Below, piece after piece: positions 34,054-42,971 of a stretch of DNA of 64,000 bases. The stretch lies in contig NZ_JAMQOT010000001.1 in the NCBI RefSeq assembly GCF_029502005.1, positions 1,022,583 to 1,086,582 on the forward strand. The letters run 5' to 3'. A program made the position numbers and the translations under genes. The stretch comes from Natrinema salsiterrestre (GTDB lineage Archaea > Halobacteriota > Halobacteria > Halobacteriales > Natrialbaceae). Under the pieces are notes generated by a model. It was not told the DNA's origin, did not search any database, and worked only from the letters and a program-made list of their open reading frames with translations. Within the stretch, counting starts at the first letter, position 1; the number at the start of each line of letters is the position of its first letter.

Positions 34054-35577
34054 TCACTCCTGCGTGAGTTCGATCCGCGAAACGACCGGCGTCCGCGTCA
34101 CCGAACCGGTTTCGAACTCGAGACGGAGCCGGAACCGATCGTTGTCCGCGGTGATCCCCTCGACCGCGTAGACCTCGCTGCTCTCCGTCAACGCGACCGG
34201 GTCGCTCACCTCGTCGGCCGTTCCGTCACCCGTCGTGTCGGATTCGACGTACGCGGTCACGTTTTCGCCGTCGAGCGTCGCCGAGACGTTCTCGAGTTGC
34301 AGGGAGTCGGCCCGCATGTCGCCCGTCGTCGTCCGCCAGTCGGTGATGTGGCTTCCGTTGGTCGCCGTGAGGTACTCGTCGGAGAGTTCGTCGTCCGTCA
34401 GCGCGCGGTCGAACAGGCGGACCTCGTCGATATCACCGGCGAAGGATCGATTCGAGGCGCTGTCGTCGATGTTGTCACCGATCCCCAGCGGATGGTCATC
34501 GGTCGCGCGCACGTTCGACGGCGGGTCGGCGGTTCCGGTCTGTCCGTCGGCCGAGACGCTAAACTCCGTATCGGCCTCGAACCGGCCGCTGACGTGGACC
34601 CATCGCCCCTCGTGATCGTCGGGGAGCGTGACGGTCGCGAAGTGGTACTCGGTCCCGTCATGGATGGCGAACTGTACCTCCGGACTCGTCGACGACGGGA
34701 CGAGCTGCAGGTTGTACGACGCGTCCGACTTCTGGACGATCGCCATCGCGTCGTCGACGGTGTCGCCCCAGCCCTCGTCGAGTTTGATCCACGTGGAGAC
34801 GGAGACCCGGTCGTCGGTACTCATCTCGAGCGAATCGCTGTGCGAGACGTTGACGTGTTGATTCTGCGTGTGATCGAAGTCGTACGCGGTGGTCCCGACC
34901 AGTCCCGTCTGACCCGGCGTCGGGTCGTTCACGTGTCTGCCGTCGTTGGCCCCCGTCGCGTCGAACGCCGTGTCCCCGCTGTCCTCGTCGAGCGGCCAGT
35001 AGGCGACCAGCCCGCTGTCGCCGGCGTCGTATCCGAGCCTGACCGTGTCGGCGTCCCGGTCGCCGATCCCGTCGCTGACCGTCCGTTCGTGCGTTCCCGC
35101 GGACCAATCTCCGTCCGTCGACCAGTCCAGACTACCGGCGTACCGAAACGAGAGGAGGTCGCGGCTCCCGTCGATCCGCACGAGCGCGCGGTTCTTACCC
35201 CCCTCGATCGGGTGATCGAGCGTCACGGCGAGTACCAGGTTCCGCCGCCAGGGCTCGCCACCGATCACGTCCGTTTCGGCGACAGTCGCGAGCTCCCCGT
35301 TTAGTACCACCTCGAGATCGTCGGGCCTCAGGGTCCCACCACCGACGTTTTTGACGTATACCGTCACCGTCTCGTCGGTCTCGTTGTAGACCGCCTTGGC
35401 CTCGGGATCGTTGATGATCTCGATTTCGGCGTCGATCGCCGCAGTCTCCCTCTCGCCCTCCTCCTCGACGGATTGGGCGTACAGTCCGGTTTCGGTGACG
35501 ATGACGCCGACGAACAGCGTCGACACGCTGAGCGCCGCGATGAACAGTATCAACTGAGCGACCGAGGCACGGACCAT
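34054..35577 (-). CDS. FlaG-like N-terminus fused to a LamG/concanavalin-like domain
   Basis: A 507-residue secreted or surface-anchored protein. Residues 1-32 are a class III signal-like hydrophobic helix (AQLILFIAALSVSTLFVG). Residues 45-125 follow the archaellum FlaG/FlaF beta-sandwich pattern (AEIEIINDPEAKAVYN... VYVKNVGGGTLRPDD). Residues about 185-410 form a LamG-type jelly roll (GLVAYWPLDEDSGDTAFDATG; RVSVSTWIKL; GDIDEVRLFDRALTDDEL). A further beta domain ends the protein. LamG domains bind glycans or proteins, so this could be an adhesin or appendage-associated lectin. No archaellum genes are nearby. Confidence 0.8.
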   Translation of the reverse strand: MVRASVAQLILFIAALSVSTLFVGVIVTETGLYAQSVEEEGERETAAIDAEIEIINDPEAKAVYNETDETVTVYVKNVGGGTLRPDDLEVVLNGELATVAETDVIGGEPWRRNLVLAVTLDHPIEGGKNRALVRIDGSRDLLSFRYAGSLDWSTDGDWSAGTHERTVSDGIGDRDADTVRLGYDAGDSGLVAYWPLDEDSGDTAFDATGANDGRHVNDPTPGQTGLVGTTAYDFDHTQNQHVNVSHSDSLEMSTDDRVSVSTWIKLDEGWGDTVDDAMAIVQKSDASYNLQLVPSSTSPEVQFAIHDGTEYHFATVTLPDDHEGRWVHVSGRFEADTEFSVSADGQTGTADPPSNVRATDDHPLGIGDNIDDSASNRSFAGDIDEVRLFDRALTDDELSDEYLTATNGSHITDWRTTTGDMRADSLQLENVSATLDGENVTAYVESDTTGDGTADEVSDPVALTESSEVYAVEGITADNDRFRLRLEFETGSVTRTPVVSRIELTQE

Positions 35578-35668
35578 CGATAGGGAACGTCTCGAATCGG
35601 AGTTCCGAACCGAAATAACGCTGCCGGCCGATGAGGTCGACCGATCCGAGGTCGACTCCGCGACCCGA

Positions 35669-36961
35669 TCAGCGTTCGACGACCTCGACGTACCTGACCT
35701 CGACGGTGACGGACTGATCGGCGTGGTCGTTGATCCGCCCGCTGAGGACGTCGGCCAGTTCGGGTGCCGATTCCCCCGGCGGGCCGCCGATCGTGACGAT
35801 CACCCGCTCCGGGTTCCGGAACGGGTAGTTGTCGTCCATCACGACCTGAAACTCGAGCAGTTGGTAGTCCTCGTACTGGTCCTGTGCGAGGACCGCTTCC
35901 ACTTCCTCGCGGGCGTCCTGTTCGAAGTTCCCCGTTTCGTAGGAGGCGTACGTGATCCCGCCGAGAAACACCGCGAAGACGAGGACGATGAGGGCGAGGC
36001 CGACGATCCGCTTGCGGACGCGTTGCTCCGTTTCCCCGAGCTGGAACAGGTTCTCCGGACGGTAGCCGGCGTACCACAGGGTCAACAGACCGGCGAGGTC
36101 CACCGAGAGCAAATTGACGAGGACCAGCACCGTGGCACCGATCGCGGACGTCGGTTCTCCCCACGCGAGGGCGATCCCCGCGACGCCGGCTGGCGGGATC
36201 AATGCCGCGGCGATCATCACGCCGACGAGGGCGACCGACGTCCCCGTCGCGATGCTCACGACCCCCGCGATGCCCGCGCCCAGCGCGATCGCGAGCGACA
36301 GCAAGTCCGGCGCGAGTCGCTCCGATATCTCGCCGACGCTCGAGAGGACGAGATCCGGCGGGACGATGTTCAGGGATCGAACCAGCACCGCGAAGATCGC
36401 CGCCGCCGCGATCGCGACCACGACACCGATGACCTGGTAGGTGACGCTCTCGACGAACAGTTCTTCGTCGTCGATCACCGTCCCGACGCTCGCCCCCAGG
36501 GCCGGGCCGATCAGGGGCGCGATCACCATCGAGCCGACGACGACGGCCGGCGAGTCCAGGAGTAGCCCCGCGGTCGCGACGACGGCGCTGATGACCGTCA
36601 TCACCACGTAGACGGGAAAGCTCGGCGTCAGACCCTCGGCCTCCGCCTGCAGTTCCTGGCGAGAAATGCGGTCCGACTCGACGTCACCGGCCTCGTACTC
36701 CTCGCGCAGCGCCTGGAATCGACGGGAGACTACCGTTTCCGCGTCGACGACGACCGTGTAGGCGTCTTCGTCGATCCCGGCGTCCTGTATCTCGTCGAGC
36801 ACCGGTTCGACCGCCGCATCCGGCAGCGGGAAGTAGACGACCGCCGTATACTCTCGACTGCTGGTCTCGTCCGAGACGACGTAATCGATCTTCCGCTCGT
36901 CGAGGGCGCCGAGGATCGTCTCCCGCTTCCCCGTCGGAACCGTCAACTGTACGAGCCGCAC
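35669..36961 (-). CDS. DUF389 membrane protein, second copy
   Basis: A 430-residue paralogue of the gene at 3-1376. It has the same MRL-Q opening, the soluble domain (1-105), and a membrane core starting with FPVYVVMTVISAVVATAGLLLDSPAVVVGSMVIAPLIGP (about 113-150). Six or more helices run to about 345, and a soluble tail follows. Identity to the first copy looks moderate, so it is an old duplication. Role unknown. It lies 91 bases from the FlaG-LamG gene and reads in the same direction, so co-transcription is possible. Confidence 0.9.
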   Translation of the reverse strand: MRLVQLTVPTGKRETILGALDERKIDYVVSDETSSREYTAVVYFPLPDAAVEPVLDEIQDAGIDEDAYTVVVDAETVVSRRFQALREEYEAGDVESDRISRQELQAEAEGLTPSFPVYVVMTVISAVVATAGLLLDSPAVVVGSMVIAPLIGPALGASVGTVIDDEELFVESVTYQVIGVVVAIAAAAIFAVLVRSLNIVPPDLVLSSVGEISERLAPDLLSLAIALGAGIAGVVSIATGTSVALVGVMIAAALIPPAGVAGIALAWGEPTSAIGATVLVLVNLLSVDLAGLLTLWYAGYRPENLFQLGETEQRVRKRIVGLALIVLVFAVFLGGITYASYETGNFEQDAREEVEAVLAQDQYEDYQLLEFQVVMDDNYPFRNPERVIVTIGGPPGESAPELADVLSGRINDHADQSVTVEVRYVEVVER

Positions 36962-37088
36962 GTGTCGGACTGAGACACGGCGGGGTCATAATTCCGGGGC
37001 ATTCGCCACCGTCGGAGGGGCGAGGAGAGCTCGAGTTGGAAACCGAAGCTCTTACTACCGTTTCGTGACGGAAGTTATGACTGATGGT

Positions 37089-37577
37089 ATGACCCGATGG
37101 TTTTCCTCGCTTTTTGGCATCACCATGCTTGGAATCGGCGGTCTCCTTCTCGCCGTGTCTGCTCGAGCGGGTCTCCCCAGTCCGTCCGTTATCCTGATTC
37201 CCCCCAGCCTCGTCGTTGCGGGGATCCTGAAAGTCGTCGGTGGACACCGCGATTCGGTCACGTTCGGCGGCCGATCCGTCCCGTGGAACGTCCTCGTTGG
37301 CCTCGGAGACATCGTTCTGGGGACCGTCGTGATTCCCGCGGCGATCCCCGATATCGTCTCCGGCAACGCAGATTCGCGATTTAATGCGCTCGGAATGCTC
37401 GCCGGCGGCACGTTCATGATCTGGCACGGCGTCCAGGTCGCCCGCGATACCCACCGCGTCGACCTCGAGGACCTTCAGGAGCTGCCCTCGGGTCCCGTCG
37501 TCGCCCTCTTCGCTGTCCTCGTCGGCTGGATTGGAATCGGGCTGCTCATCGCGATCGTCCTCGGTCCACTCCCGTGA
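37089..37577 (+). CDS. membrane protein, first of a tandem paralogue pair
   Basis: A 162-residue protein with four hydrophobic segments. The cores shared with the next gene are LFGITMLGIGG, VVGG..DSVTFG.RSVPWNVLVG, and GVQVARDTHRVDLE. The start at 37089 is set by alignment to the paralogue. ATG 37077 and GTG 37065 are in the same frame and possible. No function is recognisable. A TATA-like 'cttact' lies near 37051. Confidence 0.75.
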   Translation: MTRWFSSLFGITMLGIGGLLLAVSARAGLPSPSVILIPPSLVVAGILKVVGGHRDSVTFGGRSVPWNVLVGLGDIVLGTVVIPAAIPDIVSGNADSRFNALGMLAGGTFMIWHGVQVARDTHRVDLEDLQELPSGPVVALFAVLVGWIGIGLLIAIVLGPLP

Positions 37578-37649
37578 TCGACCGGCCGGCCTCGAGTAGC
37601 CGGTCGGCTCGCTCCACACAGTTTTGTGTCACGGGAGAGACGTAACTGT

Positions 37650-38123
37650 ATGAAGCGACGACTCGCCTCCCTGTTGGGCATCGTCATGCTGGGACTCGCC
37701 GGTGCCTATCTGGCCGTCTTCGGCCTGACGGTGCTTACCGGACCGCTCGCCGTCGTGGCTCTCGGCGGGTTCGTCCTCTCGGCGATCCTGATGGTCGTCG
37801 GCGGTCTCGTCGATTCGGTCACGCTCGGTAGTCGATCAGTCCCGTGGAACGCCCTCGTCGGCACCGCTGACGTCGTTCTGGCGGCCGTCGTCACCCTCTC
37901 GGCAGTGCGATCCGCGCTCGTCGCCGGCGACGGGGGATCGTGGCTGTTCGCCGCGGCAATGGCTGTCGGAGGGACGTCACTGGCCTGGTTCGGCGTCCAG
38001 ACCGCCCGCGACAGCCGCCACGTCGACCTCGAGGCCACCCCCTCGAGCCGTCGGCTCGTCGCCATTACCCTGCTCGTAGCAGTCTCGTTCGGAATCGGGC
38101 TATACGCCGCGATCCGCCTCTAG
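37650..38123 (+). CDS. membrane protein, second of a tandem paralogue pair
   Basis: A 157-residue protein sharing with its upstream neighbour the helix pattern, the DSVTLGSRSVPWNALVG loop and the VQTARDSRHVDLEA segment before the last helix. It carries its own T-rich promoter-like 'agttttgtg' at about 37620. The pair probably arose by local duplication and then diverged, and may form a hetero-oligomer. Confidence 0.75.
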   Translation: MKRRLASLLGIVMLGLAGAYLAVFGLTVLTGPLAVVALGGFVLSAILMVVGGLVDSVTLGSRSVPWNALVGTADVVLAAVVTLSAVRSALVAGDGGSWLFAAAMAVGGTSLAWFGVQTARDSRHVDLEATPSSRRLVAITLLVAVSFGIGLYAAIRL

Positions 38124-38228
38124 CGCCAGCGCTCCCCCCACTGGTCCGACACCGACTCGAGTGACTACCCGCCGCACGGTCGATCACCGTTACAACGCGT
38201 ATAAACGTCGGTCGGCCCTACACGGCGT

Positions 38229-38852
38229 GTGATCGACTTCGATACGCGTCCGAACCGAGACGCCGAAGTGGCGCTCGTCGGCCGCTCGAACGTGGGCAAG
38301 TCCACGCTCATGCGCGAGCTGACCGGCCACAGTTTCGACACCGGGGGCAAACCCGGCGTCACCCGCTCGCCGAATCACTACGACTGGGCCCCCGAGGACT
38401 TCGTCATCACCGACCTCCCCGGGTTCGGCTTCATGAGCGGCGTCGACGAGGACCTCCGCGAGGAGATCAAGACCGAGATCGTCCACTATCTCGAGGAGTA
38501 CGCCGACAATATCCTCGTCGCCGTCCTCGTCGTGGACGGCAAGAGCGTCATCGACATCATCGACCGGCACTCGGGCCCCGACGAAATCCCCTACGACGTC
38601 GAGATGTTCCACTTCCTGCGGGAACTGGACGTCCCGACCGTCGTCGCCGTCAACAAGATGGACAAGGTCGACGACGAGGACGAGCGACTGGACGCCCTCT
38701 GTGACCGCCTCGGCCTCTACCCGCCCTGGAAGCAGTGGCAAGAGACGATCGCACCGATCTGCGCCAAGAAGGGGCAACTCGAGCCCCTGAACGAGGCGAT
38801 TCGAACCCATCTCCACGAGCAACAACGGGACGACCTGTTCAAGTTCTTCTAG
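38229..38852 (+). CDS. engB: EngB-type GTPase
   Basis: A 207-residue GTPase. G1 is GRSNVGKST at 18-26, the switch region is [14 protein letters not shown]3 is DLPGFGFM, and G4 is NKMDKVDD. The last stretch ([18 protein letters not shown]) serves as the G5 region. EngB/YihA proteins assist ribosome assembly. The start is GTG 38229, about 25 bases after the TATA box 'gtataaac' near 38200. A large hairpin lies directly after the stop codon. Confidence 0.92.
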   Translation: MIDFDTRPNRDAEVALVGRSNVGKSTLMRELTGHSFDTGGKPGVTRSPNHYDWAPEDFVITDLPGFGFMSGVDEDLREEIKTEIVHYLEEYADNILVAVLVVDGKSVIDIIDRHSGPDEIPYDVEMFHFLRELDVPTVVAVNKMDKVDDEDERLDALCDRLGLYPPWKQWQETIAPICAKKGQLEPLNEAIRTHLHEQQRDDLFKFF

Positions 38853-38856
38853 AACC

Positions 38857-38907
38857 GAAGTTTTGCTCTGCGGGCGCGGCTTCGCCGCGCCCTCGGCAAA
38901 ACTTCGA
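38857..38907 (+). repeat. nested hairpin element after engB
   Basis: An 11-bp outer stem ('cgaagttttgc' with 'gcaaaacttcg') encloses a perfect 8-bp inner stem with loop 'cttcg' (38873-38893). It begins four bases after the engB stop. It may end the engB transcript, or be the start of a mobile-type hairpin repeat, since the following 100 bases also contain short inverted repeats (around 38960-38985). The remaining gap up to 39119 has no supported gene. Confidence 0.65.
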
Positions 38908-39119
38908 TGAAAAGCACTCCTCCTTCCCCTCCACTTCGTTTCGGGTCAGTCGTCGGCCCGCTCGCTCCCTTCGGTCGCTCGCGGTGAGTATCCGGTACGT
39001 GCCTGCCCTCCCCCGGGTTGCACGACTCTCGTGGTACTCGAGTCGCGCGCCCGGCCACCGCACGTGCTGTCCGATATCCGTACTCATTTGAAGGTCACGC
39101 TGCCTCGAGCCAATCAGTA

Positions 39120-40049
39120 TCAGACGACGCGGTTGCGGAATGCCGCGCCGTCCGCGAGTCGATCGACGTTCTCGCGGACGATGTCGCCGGTGTCCCGGAA
39201 GTAGTCCCGCGTGTAGGCGGCGCAGTGGGGCGAGACGATGACCTCGTCCATCCCCCACAGCGGCGACTCCTCGGGAAGGGGCTCCTCCTCGAAGACGTCC
39301 AGCGCCGCCCCCGCGAGGGCGTCGGCCTCGAGCGCATCGATCAGCGCCGGTTCGTCGACGACCGGGCCGCGGGAGACGTTCACGAAGTAGGCGTCGTCGC
39401 GCATGGCGTCGAACGCGTCGGCGTCGAAGAGGTGCCGAGTCTCGTCTGTCAGCGGCACGGTGACGATCACGAAGTCGGCACCGGAGATCGCCTCGAGCAG
39501 CCGGTCGTTCGAATAGACCTCGTCGAAGCCGGGGACGTGATCGCCGGAGCGACGGACGCCCGTCACGCGGAGCCCCAGTCCGCCGAGGGTCTCCGCGGCG
39601 CCCGTTCCGAGCGTGCCGGTGCCGACGACGCAGGCGGTCGATCCGGCGAGGGTAAACGCCGCGTCCCACTCGGGGCGCTCCCATCGCCGATCCTGCTGGT
39701 TCGCGACGTGATCGTGCAGCCGCCGGGCGAACATCAGGAGGTAGCCCGCGACCGTCTCGCCGACGGTTCGGTCGTGGATCCCCGTGCTGTTCGTGAGGAT
39801 CACGTCGTTCGCCTCGAACTCGTCGAACGGGAACCGGTCGACGCCCGCCTGGATCGAGTGGACCCACTCCACCTCGAGGAAGGCGTCGCGGTGCTCCATC
39901 GTGACGACCGCGTCGCAGGCCGAGATTTCGTCGTCGCCGATTACGGCGACCTCGACCGGCAGGTCGGCGAGATACTCCGCGAGTTCCGCCGGCGGAAACA
40001 CCATCGCTACCGAATCGTGGATTCCGAGTCGCTCGAGTTCGAATGCCAT
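39120..40049 (-). CDS. D-2-hydroxyacid dehydrogenase
   Basis: A 309-residue NAD(P)-dependent enzyme. The coenzyme loop is VVGTGTLGTGAAETLGGLG. The catalytic Arg is in VNVSRGPVVDE, the Glu in DVFEEEPLPEESPLW, and the His in IVSPHCAAYT. It interconverts 2-hydroxy and 2-keto acids; haloarchaeal members are often NADPH-linked with broad specificity. The ATG at 40049 gives the natural start, as the frame further upstream is not typical protein. The gene is monocistronic. Confidence 0.9.
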   Translation of the reverse strand: MAFELERLGIHDSVAMVFPPAELAEYLADLPVEVAVIGDDEISACDAVVTMEHRDAFLEVEWVHSIQAGVDRFPFDEFEANDVILTNSTGIHDRTVGETVAGYLLMFARRLHDHVANQQDRRWERPEWDAAFTLAGSTACVVGTGTLGTGAAETLGGLGLRVTGVRRSGDHVPGFDEVYSNDRLLEAISGADFVIVTVPLTDETRHLFDADAFDAMRDDAYFVNVSRGPVVDEPALIDALEADALAGAALDVFEEEPLPEESPLWGMDEVIVSPHCAAYTRDYFRDTGDIVRENVDRLADGAAFRNRVV

Positions 40050-40236
40050 GAGAGTCAGTACAGGCGAGTCCGTGTTGAAGCTTTGCCGATCTCCGGGCCG
40101 AGATCGGCTGATCGAGACGTTTCGGGTCGAGGTTCGAGTCGGGCAGCACGGCGGTACGACAGGAGCGACGCCGAATCCGACTAACTCGGTACTCCGGCCA
40201 CCGGCTTTATAATCGAGACATCTGTACCCGTACCGG

Positions 40237-40653
40237 ATGGGCACGATCGAGAACACATCTACGTTTACCGAATTCGATGCGGACGCTGTCCTCGAGACGC
40301 TTCGAGAGATCGCTGGCGGCCAGATACTCGCGTTTGCGGAATACGACGCCGAGACGTACAATATCATGTATCTGGACGAGCGGATGAGTCAGCAACTCGG
40401 CGAATCAGTAGCAGACATCGAAGAGTTCGCCGACAAGATCCACAGTGACTACCGACTCGATTTCACCGAAAAGGAGATGTACGAAGACGTGTACACCGAA
40501 CTCGGTGAGGTACGCGCCTTTGCCGCGTTCTTCGAGGGAAGCACTATATTCCGGTTCGTCGGGGAAACTGCAGGATTGTACGTCTCACTCACGATGGACG
40601 CACCGTTCAACGCGGTGATCGAAGCAGTGTACGATGTCATCGAGGAGGCGTGA
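40237..40653 (+). CDS. conserved haloarchaeal protein, first of a two-gene unit
   Basis: A 138-residue acidic protein. A helical start (ADAVLETLREIAGG) is followed by FAEYDAETYNIMYLDERM and the segment AFAAFFEGSTIFRFVGETAGLYVSL, suggesting a mixed alpha/beta fold that might bind a small ligand. I cannot name a function. 'ctttataatc' at about 40204-40213 gives a TATA box. Only one base separates its stop from the next ATG. Confidence 0.8.
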   Translation: MGTIENTSTFTEFDADAVLETLREIAGGQILAFAEYDAETYNIMYLDERMSQQLGESVADIEEFADKIHSDYRLDFTEKEMYEDVYTELGEVRAFAAFFEGSTIFRFVGETAGLYVSLTMDAPFNAVIEAVYDVIEEA

Positions 40654-40654
40654 G

Positions 40655-41248
40655 ATGCAGCCGGAACACAGCGAACAGTTAGCGGAGGCGTCGAACGTAC
40701 TGTTGCTCGGATCGATGCTCGACGATTCGACGAAACGGACCCACAACGAACTCCTGTCGCAGGAATCGACCGATCGAACGGACGTCCTGGCGCTGACGTT
40801 CCAATCACCGGGGCAGTGGCTGCGAACGTGGACGGAAACGCCGGAAACGCACGACGGACGAATCACCGTCATCACGCTCGACGAATCACCCTATCAGTCG
40901 ACGCAGCGAACCGACAGCGTGACGTCGAGTACGGTCAACCCGGCGGACCTGACCGGAATCGGAATGGAAGTGAGTGATTACCTCTCGAGCCAGGCGAAGA
41001 CGGACACCGAGACGGTGGTCTGCTTCGATTCGATCACCGGACTCCTGCAGTACACGAATCGGAAGTCGCTGTTCCGGTTTCTGCGGGTGATTACGCGTCG
41101 CATCGAACACGTCGACGGGATCGCTCACTTCCACCTGAATCCGGACGCCCACGACCGAAAAACCATCAGTACCATCAAAACGCCGTTCGACGCGATCGTC
41201 AAACCTGCTGCCGCCGATGGGGACGTGACCGTTTCGACGCGCTATTAG
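40655..41248 (+). CDS. RecA/KaiC-like fold protein without Walker A, second of a two-gene unit
   Basis: A 197-residue protein. It shows the strand order of a RecA-like core: VLLLGSMLD, then VLALTFQSPGQWLRTW, ITVITLDE, ETVVCFDSITGLLQYTN as a Walker-B-like strand, and a late HFHLNPDAHD. It lacks a GxxxxGK(S/T) loop, so it is probably not an ATPase. Haloarchaeal signalling loci carry such proteins. A strong Shine-Dalgarno 'gaggagg' sits just before its ATG, which supports re-initiation after the upstream gene. Confidence 0.78.
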   Translation: MQPEHSEQLAEASNVLLLGSMLDDSTKRTHNELLSQESTDRTDVLALTFQSPGQWLRTWTETPETHDGRITVITLDESPYQSTQRTDSVTSSTVNPADLTGIGMEVSDYLSSQAKTDTETVVCFDSITGLLQYTNRKSLFRFLRVITRRIEHVDGIAHFHLNPDAHDRKTISTIKTPFDAIVKPAAADGDVTVSTRY

Positions 41249-41421
41249 TCTCACACCGCTCCCGCCTCTTCCGTCGACCGACCGTCTCGGGTACCGTTCC
41301 GGTGGATTCTCCGTCACGTACGAGAGACGACTCTCGAGGAAATAGAACGGCGGCTCGGGGAAAATCCCTCGTCACAAGGGGCTCGGAGGGGGTAACTCTT
41401 CGTCACGGCCGCCGGAAGGAG

Positions 41422-42798
41422 CTACTCCCTCGAGGGGTTTCGGTCTGTCGTTTCTCGAACCGTCGATTCCCCTCCGTCGCGCCACTCCTCGAGGGCCCGC
41501 AACTCCGCGGCCACGTCCCCGATGTCGCTCGGCTCGAGCGCTCCGCGCTCGGTAACCACTTCGGTCACGCAATCAGCGGGCGTCACGTCGAACGTCGGAT
41601 TCAGCACGTCGATCGACGCGTCGCCGTCGTACACCGCGGATCGGTCCCCGGACTCGAGGTTCACGTCCTCGCGCGTCGAGACTTTGTCCGTCGCCGCGAC
41701 GACGGAGACCGGAATCCCCTCGCGGTCGGCGGCGATCACCAGCGTTCGCGTGCCCGCCTTGTTCACGACGGAGCCGTCGGGGAGGACGGTATCCGCGCCG
41801 ACGATCGCGCGATCGATGTCTTCGCGCGCGAGCACGTGCGCGAGCGCCGCGTCGGTGTGAACCGACACGGTGCTATCGGTCGTCTCGGACAGCCGCTCCG
41901 CGACGGCCACCCCCTCGCGGGCGGGGCGCGATTCGGCGACGAACACACGCGACGGCTCGCTCCGCTCGAGCGCCGCGAGGACGGTGCCCGACCGGGAGAG
42001 AGTCGCAACGCTGTCCGCCAGAAACTCGCTCGCGGTCGCTGCGGCGTCCTCGTCGGCGTCGATCGCGCGGTCGATAGTCCGCAGCGCCGACTCGAGGACG
42101 GCCGGCGCATCGCCGTCGTCGTCCGAACCAGCCATGACGCGATTGACCCGGTTCCGGAGGACGGCCATCGACGGCCGCGCCTCGAGCAGTCGCCCCGCGA
42201 GTTCGGCGAGCTCGTCCCACTCGCCGTCCGAGTCGGGGCCGAGCGACGCGCGTTCGGAGACGAGCACCCCCGCCCGGTCGCGAAGCACCTCGAGCGCGCG
42301 TACGGACAGGTATGCGGCCCCGTGCTCGCCGTCGGCGGCGATCGACCGAACGGAGGGTGCCACGCGCTCGTAGGCGGTCCAGAGTTCGGGCACCGTCTCG
42401 CGGTCGTCCCCCACGGACTCGAGCAAGTCGGTCGGCGGGACCCACTCGTACGCGTCGTGTTCCTCGCTCAGTTCGATCTCGCGAGTCTCACAGTCGAAGA
42501 GGTAGGGGTGGACGACCCAGTCGCACTCGATATCGGGGTCCGCGAACTCGACCGGCCGCCCGGAGCGGACTAGCGAGACGGCCTCGGACTCGAGGCCGGT
42601 TTCCTCGCGAATCTCGACGCGGACCTGTTCGTCCGGCTGCCTCTCCGCGAAGCCGGAGACGCCGCCCCACTGGCCCCGGTAAGTGCCGACGGCGTCGCTC
42701 CGTCGCAGCAGCAGAACGTCGCCGCGATGACGGAGAAAAGCGGTGACGACGCGGTTCGAATCGTCGGCGTCGGTGTCGACATCGGTATTGGCGCCCAT
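41422..42798 (-). CDS. NUDIX hydrolase fused to an eIF-2B alpha-like domain
   Basis: A 458-residue fusion. Residues 12-150 are a NUDIX domain with the box GGVSGFAERQPDEQVRVEIREETGLE (first Gly of the box slightly atypical). Residues from about 185 to 455 resemble the eIF-2B alpha/ribose-1,5-bisphosphate isomerase family, with GTVLAALERS, then FVAESRPAREG and DTVLPDGSVVNKAGTRTLVIAA. The second half binds phosphorylated sugars or nucleotides in relatives, so the protein may sanitise and then isomerise a nucleotide-derived sugar phosphate. The ATG at 42798 begins the acidic leader. Confidence 0.85.
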   Translation of the reverse strand: MGANTDVDTDADDSNRVVTAFLRHRGDVLLLRRSDAVGTYRGQWGGVSGFAERQPDEQVRVEIREETGLESEAVSLVRSGRPVEFADPDIECDWVVHPYLFDCETREIELSEEHDAYEWVPPTDLLESVGDDRETVPELWTAYERVAPSVRSIAADGEHGAAYLSVRALEVLRDRAGVLVSERASLGPDSDGEWDELAELAGRLLEARPSMAVLRNRVNRVMAGSDDDGDAPAVLESALRTIDRAIDADEDAAATASEFLADSVATLSRSGTVLAALERSEPSRVFVAESRPAREGVAVAERLSETTDSTVSVHTDAALAHVLAREDIDRAIVGADTVLPDGSVVNKAGTRTLVIAADREGIPVSVVAATDKVSTREDVNLESGDRSAVYDGDASIDVLNPTFDVTPADCVTEVVTERGALEPSDIGDVAAELRALEEWRDGGESTVRETTDRNPSRE

Positions 42799-42971
42799 AC
42801 GAGGGTCGACGGGAACGCCAGTGGTGTCGTTTTCGGACCCGTTCGTCGGCGGGACGGCACCGGAAACGAACGGCACCGGTCGTCTCGGTCCGGCGATGGG
42901 AACTCGAGTACGCGGCCGTCGGATACCGCTACTGCGCTACGGTTTTCGCCCTCGAGATGCTACGCTCACCT

